Below, one piece after another: positions 6,792-15,159 of a stretch of 20,987 nt of DNA. Position 1 is the first letter of the stretch. The number at the start of each line of letters is the position of its first letter. Origin of the DNA: JBBTDV01 sp038042605 (GTDB lineage Bacteria; Bdellovibrionota; UBA1018); the NCBI GenBank assembly GCA_964358645.1, contig CAYHPW010000046.1, forward strand, positions 1 to 20,987, read 5' to 3'. The notes below the pieces were generated by a model. It saw only the letters and a program-made list of their open reading frames with translations, had not been told where the DNA came from and made no database searches. Made by a program: the position numbers and the translations under genes.

Positions 6792-9700
6792 ATGATCGAG
6801 CGAATTATTGAATGGAGCGCGTACAACAAACTGCTTGTTATCGTTTTAACAGCAGCAGCGATTTTAGGCGCGTCGATCTGTGTTAAGAACATGCCGCTCG
6901 ACGCGATCCCGGATCTCTCCGATACACAAGTCATTATTTACTCTAAATGGGACCGCTCACCGGACATCTTAGAGGATCAGGTCACCTACCCTATCATTAC
7001 GGCACTGCTAGGAGCCCCGAAAATCAAGGCAGTAAGGGGGCTTTCTGATTTCGGGTTCTCATACGTTTATGTGATTTTTGAGGACGGCACCGACCTATAC
7101 TGGGCCAGGTCGCGCGTCGTGGAATATTTAAGCAAGATCCTGCCCAGGCTTCCGCCTGAAGTTAAAACAGAAATCGGCCCTGACGCAACTAGCATCGGCT
7201 GGGTATACCAGTACGTGCTTATAGACGAATCAAACCAGCTCAATCTAGCTGAACTAAGAAGCATCCAGGACTGGCAACTAAAATTCCATTTGCAAGCTGT
7301 CCCAGGTGTCGCTGAAGTCGCGACCGTCGGCGGATTCGTAAAGCAATACCAAATAAATATCGATCCAAACAAACTGTTTACTTATGGAATCAACATCACA
7401 CAGCTTAGCAACGCAGTACGCGCAGGCAACACCGATACCGGTGCACGCGTACTTGAATTCACGGGGACCGAATACATGGTCCGCGGCAGGGGCTATATCA
7501 AAAACAAGGAGGACATCGAGAATATCGTCGTGAGTACCGATTCCAAAACAGGCGTCCCCATTCTGGTTAGACATCTGGGGCGCGTGGAACTTGGCCCCGA
7601 CATGAGACGCGGAGTGACGGATTACAACGGCATGGGCGACACGGTCGGCGGCATAGTAATCATGCGCCAGGGTGAAAATGCTCTTAACGTCATCAACCGT
7701 GCAAAACAACGGCTGGAAGAACTAAAGCCGAGTCTTCCATCCGGCGTAAAAATAATCCCGGTCTATGACCGCTCTGATCTCATCTCGCGCGCGATCAACA
7801 CGCTAAAACATGAGCTTAAGCTTGAAGTCATCATTGTAAGCCTGGTTATACTTCTTTTTCTCTGGCACATCCCATCTGCTGTTGTGCCGATCCTGACCAT
7901 CCCGATCTCAGTTTTTTTAGCATTTATCCCAATGTATTTCTGGGGACTTACGACAAACATCATGTCACTGGCTGGAATCGCAATCTCGATTGGAATACTG
8001 GTGGATGGCGCCATTGTCGAAGTTGAAAATGCGTATAAGAAACTTGAGCAGTGGAACTCGACAGGCAGAAAAGGCGATTTCCACCTGATAAGACTCAACG
8101 CCCTTAAACAGGTCGGTCCATCGGTTTTCTTTTCGCTCCTAGTGATATCCGTTTCATTTTTGCCTGTTTTTACGCTGGTAGACCAGGAGGGCCGCCTTTT
8201 CAAACCACTGGCGGTTTCAAAAACACTAGCTATGGCACTAGCATCAGTGCTCGCGATCACGATTGATCCCGCTCTAAGGATGATGTTCACTAGAATGGAT
8301 TACTTCACATATGCGCCATCACGCTTGCAGAGCGGGTTTGCGCGCCTGTTAGAACCAATTAAAAAATCATCAATCTGGCTTGGCAATAACATCCTTGTTG
8401 GAAAGTATTACGCCGAAGAGCGCCACCCAATCAGCAAGGTTCTTTTTAGAATCTACGAACCAGCCGTAAAATTCGTACTCAGGCACGAAACCACCACACT
8501 GTGGACAGCAGCTCTGTTGGTCTTTTCTACAGTGCTAGTTTATTTAAAACTGGGCTCAGAATTCATGCCCCCCCTGAATGAAGGTGCCTTCCTATACATG
8601 CCTACGGCCTTTCCTGGCATGTCGATAACGGAATCAAAACGCATTTTACAGATACAAGACTCGCTTATTAAAGAATTCCCGGAAGTCGATACAGTCTTCG
8701 GAAAAGCTGGCCGGGCTGATACCCCCACTGACCCAGCGCCGTTTTCAATGGTTGAAACGACAGTTGTCTTAAAGCCTGCTGAAGAGTGGCCTGATACAAA
8801 AAGGTGGTATTCTTTTTTGCCAAGATTTGCTTACCCGCTGTTTTCCTGGTTAACCCCACCACACAAGACATTTGAAGAACTCCAAAATGAGATAAATAGC
8901 CGCCTTAAGTTCGCCGGCATACCGAATATCTGGACAATGCCGATCAAAAACCGCATCGACATGCTTTCCACCGGCATCCGCACACCTATTGGGATCAAGG
9001 TGCTTGGCAAAGATCTAAAAATCATACAAGGCATCGGTGAACAAATTGAGCTTGCGATAAAGCCACTGGCCGGCACGCGCAACGTCTACGCCGAAAGAGC
9101 AGCCGGTGGATATTATCTTGATTTCGTGCTCAACAGGGATGAGCTCGCGAGATACGGCATCTCAGTCGCCGAAGCACAGATGATCGTAAACTCCGCGGTC
9201 GGCGGCGAAAACATCACTTACACCATAGAAGGTCGTGAGCGATACCCCATCAATGTACGCTACGCGCGCGAATTTCGTGACGACATTAATAAACTTAAGC
9301 GTGTACTCGTACCAACCTCGGCAGGAGCCCACGTGCCTATCACACAGATTGCTGACATCAGGATGGTTGAAGGCCCGGCCATGATCAGGGACGAAAACGG
9401 CCTGCTCGCGGCCTATGTTTACATCGACATGGCCGGCAGGGATATCGGCGGCTACGTCAATGAAGCAAAAAAAGTGGTCGAGGGAAAAATCAAAGTCCCA
9501 ACCGGTTACAACCTGGTCTGGAGCGGACAATACGAAAACATGATCCGTGTGAAGGAGAGGCTCAAAATCGTCATTCCGCTAACACTTTTTATCATAGCCC
9601 TCTTGCTCTACATGAACACGAAGTCTGCAGTTAAAACCGGCATTGTCCTGCTCGCGGTTCCCTTCTCGCTGATCGGTGCTGTGTGGCTTCTCTATATCCT

Positions 9701-10127
9701 CGGTTACAATATCTCGATCGCGGTGTGGGTCGGGATGATCGCGCTGATGGGACTGGACGCCGAGACCGGCGTGTTCATGCTTTTATATCTCGACATCGCC
9801 TACGAAGAACAAGTCCGCTCTGGCAGAATGCGCACAAGGGAGGACCTTAACGAAGCCATCATCCACGGCGCCGTCAAACGGATCAGGCCAAAGATGATGA
9901 CCGTCATGGCGGCGTTCATGGGCCTTCTTCCAATCATGTGGTCAACCGGGACCGGCAGCGACGTCATGCGCAGGATAGCAGCCCCTATGGTTGGAGGCCT
10001 TGCGACTAGCTTCATCTTGGAACTGCTTGTGTATCCGGTTATATTCTTCATGTGGAAGTGGAAGTTCGTGCTCAAGAAAGGCACCGTGATCCCGACACCG
10101 TTAACCAACATGCCGAGCGCTCATTAA
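6792..10127 (+). CDS. cusA: CusA/CzcA-family heavy-metal RND efflux pump
   Basis: The 1111-residue protein has the two-fold RND layout: a transmembrane helix near 13-30, a large periplasmic loop, helices around 340-490, a second loop and a final helix bundle from about 925. Diagnostic motifs are DLSDTQVII near residue 42, GIAISIGILVDGAIVEVENA around 395-415 (Asp405), NRIDMLSTGIRTPIGIKVLG, and GLDAETGVFMLLYLDIA (Glu991). The RIRPKMMTVM lysine also matches the acid/base relay of CusA. It exports metal ions using the proton gradient. It is somewhat longer than E. coli CusA, with an extra segment near 665-690. Sequence is closest to the Cu/Ag branch from memory, but zinc/cobalt export cannot be excluded. 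Confidence 0.93.
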   Translation: MIERIIEWSAYNKLLVIVLTAAAILGASICVKNMPLDAIPDLSDTQVIIYSKWDRSPDILEDQVTYPIITALLGAPKIKAVRGLSDFGFSYVYVIFEDGTDLYWARSRVVEYLSKILPRLPPEVKTEIGPDATSIGWVYQYVLIDESNQLNLAELRSIQDWQLKFHLQAVPGVAEVATVGGFVKQYQINIDPNKLFTYGINITQLSNAVRAGNTDTGARVLEFTGTEYMVRGRGYIKNKEDIENIVVSTDSKTGVPILVRHLGRVELGPDMRRGVTDYNGMGDTVGGIVIMRQGENALNVINRAKQRLEELKPSLPSGVKIIPVYDRSDLISRAINTLKHELKLEVIIVSLVILLFLWHIPSAVVPILTIPISVFLAFIPMYFWGLTTNIMSLAGIAISIGILVDGAIVEVENAYKKLEQWNSTGRKGDFHLIRLNALKQVGPSVFFSLLVISVSFLPVFTLVDQEGRLFKPLAVSKTLAMALASVLAITIDPALRMMFTRMDYFTYAPSRLQSGFARLLEPIKKSSIWLGNNILVGKYYAEERHPISKVLFRIYEPAVKFVLRHETTTLWTAALLVFSTVLVYLKLGSEFMPPLNEGAFLYMPTAFPGMSITESKRILQIQDSLIKEFPEVDTVFGKAGRADTPTDPAPFSMVETTVVLKPAEEWPDTKRWYSFLPRFAYPLFSWLTPPHKTFEELQNEINSRLKFAGIPNIWTMPIKNRIDMLSTGIRTPIGIKVLGKDLKIIQGIGEQIELAIKPLAGTRNVYAERAAGGYYLDFVLNRDELARYGISVAEAQMIVNSAVGGENITYTIEGRERYPINVRYAREFRDDINKLKRVLVPTSAGAHVPITQIADIRMVEGPAMIRDENGLLAAYVYIDMAGRDIGGYVNEAKKVVEGKIKVPTGYNLVWSGQYENMIRVKERLKIVIPLTLFIIALLLYMNTKSAVKTGIVLLAVPFSLIGAVWLLYILGYNISIAVWVGMIALMGLDAETGVFMLLYLDIAYEEQVRSGRMRTREDLNEAIIHGAVKRIRPKMMTVMAAFMGLLPIMWSTGTGSDVMRRIAAPMVGGLATSFILELLVYPVIFFMWKWKFVLKKGTVIPTPLTNMPSAH

Positions 10128-10134
10128 AAGGCGT

Positions 10135-11082
10135 ATGACCATGAACTCAATCCCGTTCAGTGAACTTTTTTCGACTAAAGAATCCTTCCCATTGCTTTGC
10201 CAATGGGAACTCACCTGCCGGTGCAACTTAAAATGCATAATGTGTTACACTGACTGCGCAAACACACGCGAACAATCCGCACAGGAATTAAGTACTGAAG
10301 AAATATTCAGGATCATGGACGAAATCAATGAAGCCGGATGCTTAGAAATAGTGTTTACCGGCGGGGAACCATTATCACGCCAAGACTTCCTGGAAATTTA
10401 CAAACACGCATATTCATCAGGTTTTCTAATCACTGTTTATACAAACGGAACTTTGATAACACATGAGCTTGCCGACTACTTCATGAATCACCGGCCAAAG
10501 TGCGTGGAAATCAGCATGCACGGAGTTTCAGACCGGATTTTCGACGGAGTAACCCAGGTGAATGGATCACTATCGCGTTGTAAAAGCGGTATAAAACTAC
10601 TCCTAGAACGCGGTATACCAATAACACTTAAAACCATAGGACTGACCACCAACTTTGATGAAATTCTTGAAACAAAACATTATGCCAAAACACTTGGCAC
10701 TGGGGTCATATGGAAATTCGGCCAATACCTACGCAACGACCTTAATTGCACGGACCTGCCTTACCGCTACCAGATTGGCGAACCAGAGCTAAGAAAACTA
10801 ATGTATAATGATACTGAACTTTGGAAAGCAAAGTGTGATGAACTTGAAAACAATTGTCAGGCAAAACAAAAATGTGGCGGAGGAACTACAAAATTCCATA
10901 TTGATGCCAACGGCCAGCTACAGCTATGTTCTGGCAACCGCATAAGAAGCCATGATCTTAAAAACTCTGGTTCGTTTAAACATGCGTTTTACGAATTAAT
11001 GCCATACTTCCCTTGTCCTAAAAGACCAGGTTTTCCGAAAAACAATTGCCAAAATTGTAAAAGCAAAGAACACTGTTTATGA
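10135..11082 (+). CDS. Radical SAM/SPASM protein 1 of a RiPP-like cluster
   Basis: The N-terminal radical SAM core carries CRCNLKCIMC, giving the CxxxCxxC iron-sulfur motif at Cys30, Cys34 and Cys37. It is followed by the GGEPLSRQDF motif (from about residue 81) that binds SAM. The C-terminal third holds additional Cys clusters: KCGGG, LQLCSGN, and CQNCKSKEHC at the end, a SPASM-like pattern for one or more auxiliary clusters. Such enzymes make radical modifications on ribosomal peptides, commonly thioether or C-C crosslinks. The gene begins 7 bp after cusA; the ATG at 10141 sits better behind AAGG than the one at 10135. At 315 residues it is shorter than the two others here. Confidence 0.87.
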   Translation: MTMNSIPFSELFSTKESFPLLCQWELTCRCNLKCIMCYTDCANTREQSAQELSTEEIFRIMDEINEAGCLEIVFTGGEPLSRQDFLEIYKHAYSSGFLITVYTNGTLITHELADYFMNHRPKCVEISMHGVSDRIFDGVTQVNGSLSRCKSGIKLLLERGIPITLKTIGLTTNFDEILETKHYAKTLGTGVIWKFGQYLRNDLNCTDLPYRYQIGEPELRKLMYNDTELWKAKCDELENNCQAKQKCGGGTTKFHIDANGQLQLCSGNRIRSHDLKNSGSFKHAFYELMPYFPCPKRPGFPKNNCQNCKSKEHCL

Positions 11083-11098
11083 TAAGAGGTATATTTTT

Positions 11099-11404
11099 AT
11101 GAAAACATCAGATCTGCTTGAAAAGACTTTCAAACATAACCCTTCAGTAGTCACGCGCAAGGTGGCTGGCGAAACCATTTTGGTCCCAATAAGTCGCAAA
11201 ATAAGCGAACAAGCCTGCTTGTATACTTTAAATGAAGAAGCAGCTTTCATTTGGGATAGGTTTGACGGACAGCAGACTGGTCGTCAACTTATTGACTCGA
11301 TAATTTCAGAATATAAAATAAACCCGGTGCAAGCGGAGTCTGATGTCAAGGAATTCATAGACGAACTGATCTCAATAGAGGCCTTGCACAGTGACGGGTT
11401 GTGA
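11099..11404 (+). CDS. PqqD-like RiPP recognition element
   Basis: The 101-residue protein has the PqqD-type winged-helix pattern: LVPISRKISEQACLYTLNEEAAFIW (about residues 26-50), then the FDGQQTGRQLIDSIISEY helix and a final VKEFIDELISIEAL helix. PqqD-like domains bind the leader peptide of a RiPP precursor and present it to radical SAM enzymes. Its position between two radical SAM genes fits that role exactly. It has GAGG nine bases before the ATG, and its 3' end overlaps the next gene by 14 bp. Confidence 0.88.
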   Translation: MKTSDLLEKTFKHNPSVVTRKVAGETILVPISRKISEQACLYTLNEEAAFIWDRFDGQQTGRQLIDSIISEYKINPVQAESDVKEFIDELISIEALHSDGL

Positions 11405-12479
11405 CATAAAAGACGGGCGCTACGATACGTTCAGCAAACACGTTTGGGATCGCAGCATGGCCGGTCCTTTACCGCTCCGTGCACAATTCGAGCTGACCTA
11501 TGCCTGCAACCTGCATTGCGTGCACTGCTACTCTGATCCGTTTAATAAGCAGGAGTACCTCGGCAGGGAACTTACTTATAATGAAGTACTGAGAATTTTT
11601 GACGAACTGGCCGATGCAGGTGTCCTGTGGCTGCTCCTTACGGGAGGGGAGGCCATCAGACATCCTGAATTTAAAAGAATATATACTGCCGCCAAGTCAA
11701 GAGGTTTCATCGTCAGTCTTTTTTCAAACGCCACCATAATTAGCGAAGAAATGGCTGACTTTCTTGCGCAAAATCCTCCATTCAAGCTGGAAGTGAGCGC
11801 TCATGGAGCTACAAGGGAAACTTATGAGCGTATCACTCAAGTGCCTGGATCGTTCGATCAGTTTCATGCCGGAATACGAAGATTGCTAGAACGTGGCTTA
11901 CCGCTTAAAATCAAGACTAAAGCAATGACTCTCAATCATCACGAGCTAAGTAAAATACAATCTTTCGCAAAGGGGCTTGGAGATGGGCTTGAAGCGGATT
12001 TCACCCTTTATACGACAATCCATCCAAGGCTTGATGGTGATCTTTCACCAACCAATTACCGCTTGTCCGCTGATCAGATCGTGCAGCTCGAAAAGCAAGA
12101 TAGAAAGCCCACCACTTTCGGACCACCATTAAATGACCGGCTTTTCCGCTGTGGGTGCGGGAAGAACTCATTCACCATTAATCCACAAGGAATGTTAAGA
12201 CCTTGCACATTTACCATATGTCCGAGTTATGACCTTAAAACAATTCCATTCATCGAAGCCTTTAGAAATCTTGTCAGCGAGATCAGCAAAGCCCATTACA
12301 CGGGGAACTCCGCCTGCCGCAAGTGCCCCATCCATATGGCCTGTGACAAGAACCCAGCAATCTCAGCTTACGAAACCGGCTCAATGGAAAACCCTGTCCC
12401 GTATTTCTGCGAAGTTGCACGAAAAAGAGCCCAGCTAAACGAAACGACTAAAACTGAAGGTACATCACAATGCAACTGA
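11391..12479 (+). CDS. Radical SAM/SPASM protein 2
   Basis: The radical SAM motif is TYACNLHCVHCY, with Cys39, Cys43 and Cys46, followed by LLTGGEAIRHPEF and the SAHGATRETYERIT segment. The C-terminal SPASM region has FRCGCGKN, LRPCTFTIC, SACRKCPIHMAC and a last Cys in PYFCEVA, enough ligands for two auxiliary clusters. The GTG at 11391 has GAGG about nine bases upstream and overlaps the PqqD-like gene, so coupling is likely; an ATG at codon 23 would remove the conserved-looking N-terminal helix. It is most similar in layout to radical SAM protein 3, suggesting paralogues with different target residues. Confidence 0.88.
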   Translation: MTGCDIKDGRYDTFSKHVWDRSMAGPLPLRAQFELTYACNLHCVHCYSDPFNKQEYLGRELTYNEVLRIFDELADAGVLWLLLTGGEAIRHPEFKRIYTAAKSRGFIVSLFSNATIISEEMADFLAQNPPFKLEVSAHGATRETYERITQVPGSFDQFHAGIRRLLERGLPLKIKTKAMTLNHHELSKIQSFAKGLGDGLEADFTLYTTIHPRLDGDLSPTNYRLSADQIVQLEKQDRKPTTFGPPLNDRLFRCGCGKNSFTINPQGMLRPCTFTICPSYDLKTIPFIEAFRNLVSEISKAHYTGNSACRKCPIHMACDKNPAISAYETGSMENPVPYFCEVARKRAQLNETTKTEGTSQCN

Positions 12480-13399
12480 ACTTCAGAATCGGTCCAGTGA
12501 CCATTGCCATAGTGGCGAATAATCCGCCAACCATGTGGCCACAGCACCTTTACGATGAGTTTAAATCAACGGATCATAACACCACCGCAGACCTTACGAT
12601 CGAAGTGCAATCGCAAAAACTATCTGAAGCAACGGGGAAAAAAATCCTAGCCTCTATGGATGACAACTGGCGGATTTATTCCATAGATCATGGAATAGGG
12701 GCGGGATACCAATTTGAAATTCTTGATAAGTCTTTCTTTCAACCAAGACTAATCGCGCGGTTCAATGCTGATTGGAGCAGCGCGAAGGTCTGGTGCTATG
12801 AACCTGATCAGAGAAAGACCATATTCAAACACAACTGGAATGTTGGGGAAGTTTGTGAGCCACTTGTCATCTGGTGGCTGACCCACTGGGCAGCACGAAA
12901 AAACATAGGCATATTGGTCCATTCAGCTTCAGTGATATTCGAGACAAAACATGGCCAAAAAGCCTTTGTATTTGCGGGACACTCAGGTGCCGGGAAAACA
13001 ACTCTCTCTAGGCTTTGTCTTAACCAAAAATCAGCTACTGTATTAAATGACGAGAGGATATTTATCTGGAAGCAAGATCCCAACTGGTTTGTCAGCGGGA
13101 CACCATGGCCAGGCATGCTTGGTGAAGCCACGCAGGCAACGGCCTTGCTCAAGCGGATTTTCTTTTTAAAAAAAGGTCCCATCAACAGGACACTGCCGCT
13201 GGGTACATCTTCACCAGTCAGTATGTTATTATCCGAGATGTTTCTGCCCCTATGGGATGAAGCAAGCATGCGTGGCTCGGTCCAGCTTGCTGCTGAAATA
13301 TCAAGCCGATTCCCAGTGTGTCGGCTTGAGTTCCTAAAACATCCAAGTGTTGTAAATTATCTAAATTCATTATCAACTGGAACGGAAGGATATTTATGA
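12470..13399 (+). CDS. HPr-kinase-like P-loop protein of a RiPP cluster
   Basis: The 309-residue protein has a P-loop GHSGAGKTTL (residues 170-179) preceded by the conserved ILVHSASV segment (His151). The LNDERI acidic motif follows around 192-197, then a GTPWPG loop at 210-215. This matches HPr-kinase-related proteins found in lasso-peptide and other RiPP clusters, some of which phosphorylate Ser residues of the product. The N-terminal 150 residues resemble nothing I can name. It begins 10 bp inside the previous gene and ends as ATGA with the precursor gene. Phosphorylation of the Ser/Thr-rich core is a reasonable hypothesis; a non-catalytic role is possible. Confidence 0.8.
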   Translation: MQLNFRIGPVTIAIVANNPPTMWPQHLYDEFKSTDHNTTADLTIEVQSQKLSEATGKKILASMDDNWRIYSIDHGIGAGYQFEILDKSFFQPRLIARFNADWSSAKVWCYEPDQRKTIFKHNWNVGEVCEPLVIWWLTHWAARKNIGILVHSASVIFETKHGQKAFVFAGHSGAGKTTLSRLCLNQKSATVLNDERIFIWKQDPNWFVSGTPWPGMLGEATQATALLKRIFFLKKGPINRTLPLGTSSPVSMLLSEMFLPLWDEASMRGSVQLAAEISSRFPVCRLEFLKHPSVVNYLNSLSTGTEGYL

Positions 13400-13602
13400 A
13401 CAAAGAAAATGAAAGCAAAGATAATACTAAACCGTATCAACGCCCACAGATTACGAGGGTTGTTTTAAGAAGGGATCAAGCCATTCTAAGCACTTGCAGT
13501 TCAAGCAAGGCTGATAATACGAACACCAGTGGCGCTGACTGTTATCCAGCTTTATGTGGGAAAACAATTGGTGGTGGCGGCGATAACGCGGACAGCTCTT
13601 AA
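13396..13602 (+). CDS. Candidate RiPP precursor peptide
   Basis: This 68-residue peptide has the shape of a RiPP precursor: a charged N-terminal leader, then KPYQRPQITRVVLRRDQAIL (residues 12-31), which looks like a recognition motif for a PqqD-like protein. After that comes a C-terminal core rich in Ser, Thr, Asn, Asp and Gly with Cys34, Cys49 and Cys54, including DCYPALCGK. The start overlaps the kinase gene as ATGA and has a strong GGAAGG six bases upstream, implying high expression. The core ends in four Gly and NADSS. Three SPASM-type enzymes nearby could crosslink the cysteines to other residues. The leader/core boundary is a guess at about residue 32-34. I know no named family with this core. 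Confidence 0.8.
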   Translation: MNKENESKDNTKPYQRPQITRVVLRRDQAILSTCSSSKADNTNTSGADCYPALCGKTIGGGGDNADSS

Positions 13603-13622
13603 ATAATGCCCTAAATAATGTA

Positions 13623-14708
13623 ATGTTTAAGCAGAGTTTTGATAGTTATTTTTTAGCGCTACGGAAATCATCCGCGACCCACCGGAACCCAATCAAAGCA
13701 ATAATTGAACTCACATATGGGTGCAATATGCGTTGTGCTCATTGCTTCAATCCAACACACAAAGTATGCAGCGAAGAACTTTCCACTTCAGAGATCATCC
13801 GTATTCTGGAGGAATTAGCCGATCACGGCTGTCTATGGGTAGGGTTCACCGGAGGTGAACTATTCACGCGCAAAGACACATTTACCATCCTTAAAAAAGC
13901 GAATGATCTTGGCATGGTTTTCAGCATACTAACCAATGCCACCATGATCACGCCTGAACTGGCCGACCAGATACGTGATATCAGCCATTATATAGTGGAA
14001 GTCTCGATATACGGAGCGACGGAAGCGACATACGAAAAAGTGACTAATGTCAGACACTCATTTTCTAAATTTGTCAGAGGCGTGGAGCTTCTTAAAGCAC
14101 GTGGCGTCCAGATGAGCTTGAACCTGATCATGATGAGTCTTAACCTCCATGAGTTTGAATCAATGCGCGAATTCGCCATTTCACGCGGCATCCGTCACAA
14201 AGTTTGCACCAAGATCTACCCTCGTGCGGATGGCCACACCGGCCCGCTGTCTTGTCGCCTCACCTCAGAACAATCATTTGAAATCTGGAAAAAAATCCGT
14301 GGCGAAGGCCTTCGCAAAAACAACGCGTCATTCATAAAGGAATCCTGCAGCTTTTCGCATGCGCTGTTTGATTGTGGCTGTGGAAAATCAAATGTGGCGA
14401 TCGATCCATACGGTAGGATGAATCTTTGCGTGTCCATACAACACCCGCAATTTAATCTTAAAGGTTCAACAGTGGCGAAAGGCTGGGAAACGCTGGTTAA
14501 GCTTGTCACAGATGCCACTCCTGGCAAGCAGTACGAATGCCAAAAATGTGATCTGACACAATACTGTGATCGCGGGGTCAAGGACAGCTGGATGGAAAAA
14601 CGCTGTTTCGATTCGGGCTGCATCTCCCACCACCGCCATGAAGCCGAACTAAAGAAAAAATTTCTGGAGCACGCCCATAGCATGGAAAAACACGGATATG
14701 AAAAGTAA
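13623..14708 (+). CDS. Radical SAM/SPASM protein 3
   Basis: The radical SAM motif TYGCNMRCAHCF gives Cys34, Cys38 and Cys41, then FTGGELFTRKD and VSIYGATEATYEKVT. The C-terminal region has FDCGCGKSN, MNLCVSIQ, YECQKCDLTQYCDRG and RCFDSGC, a Cys-rich SPASM-type tail. It follows the precursor by 20 bp and has no clear Shine-Dalgarno site; two TAAATAATG repeats lie in that gap (13600-13608 and 13612-13620). It shares the CGCGK motif with radical SAM protein 2, so the pair probably arose by duplication. Its stop lies inside the S26-like gene (11-bp overlap). Confidence 0.88.
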   Translation: MFKQSFDSYFLALRKSSATHRNPIKAIIELTYGCNMRCAHCFNPTHKVCSEELSTSEIIRILEELADHGCLWVGFTGGELFTRKDTFTILKKANDLGMVFSILTNATMITPELADQIRDISHYIVEVSIYGATEATYEKVTNVRHSFSKFVRGVELLKARGVQMSLNLIMMSLNLHEFESMREFAISRGIRHKVCTKIYPRADGHTGPLSCRLTSEQSFEIWKKIRGEGLRKNNASFIKESCSFSHALFDCGCGKSNVAIDPYGRMNLCVSIQHPQFNLKGSTVAKGWETLVKLVTDATPGKQYECQKCDLTQYCDRGVKDSWMEKRCFDSGCISHHRHEAELKKKFLEHAHSMEKHGYEK

Positions 14709-15159
14709 GTTCGGAAAAATACCAGATTACTTCCCAGCCGTGGATCTTCTGCTACACCAGAAAAAGTTTCAGTTCCATATTACAACCACCGGGATGGTCC
14801 CATCGCTCTGTCCGGGGGATATTGTAGATATTCACCCCGTAACCACTCAAGACCTTCGCGTTGGCGATATCGTTGTCAACCCGATGAAATACACACTAAG
14901 ATGTCACCGGCTGATGCGAAGCTATACCGACAAACACGGAAAAACATGGCTGATAACCAAAGCTGACGTATGGCCACACGAAGACGATCCTATAGAAGCA
15001 AATAAGATCGTAGGACGGATAGTGAAAGTTACAAGGCCACGCGCTTTTGCGCGTATCTGGCTTTGGATAAGGCGCAAGATACTGAAACATGTCTTAAGGA
15101 CATGGCCTGTTTCGTTCCTAGGAAAAACCAAGCGTGCCCTGCTGCTTCGCCTTCCTTAG
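14698..15159 (+). CDS. S26 signal-peptidase-like protein lacking the catalytic serine
   Basis: The 153-residue protein contains a signal-peptidase-I/S24-S26 fold signature: TTTGMVPSLCPGDIVDI (residues 29-45), then LRVGDIVV, a CHR His, and LITKADVWPHEDDP, the usual conserved block. In active enzymes the first motif is (G/x)SMxP; here the Ser is Gly32 (codon GGG at 14791-14793). The second catalytic residue is less certain: type B enzymes use His in HR, which is present. The C-terminus is basic with a hydrophobic stretch. Homologues sit in RiPP clusters and are candidates for leader removal, but this one may be a non-cleaving pseudopeptidase. Its last 42 bp overlap the 3' end of the ABC permease gene on the opposite strand. 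Confidence 0.75.
   Translation: MKSKFGKIPDYFPAVDLLLHQKKFQFHITTTGMVPSLCPGDIVDIHPVTTQDLRVGDIVVNPMKYTLRCHRLMRSYTDKHGKTWLITKADVWPHEDDPIEANKIVGRIVKVTRPRAFARIWLWIRRKILKHVLRTWPVSFLGKTKRALLLRLP

Noticed and set aside
6792..10127. Assigning Cu(I)/Ag(I) specificity from the CusA methionine triad
   Set aside because: I could not align the triad positions reliably from memory; only the Asp405/Glu/Lys relay and general motifs were used.
10135..15159. Assignment as PQQ biosynthesis
   Set aside because: There is a PqqD-like protein and radical SAM enzymes, but no Glu/Tyr PqqA-type precursor, PqqB or PqqC; the precursor here is Cys-rich and there are three SPASM enzymes.
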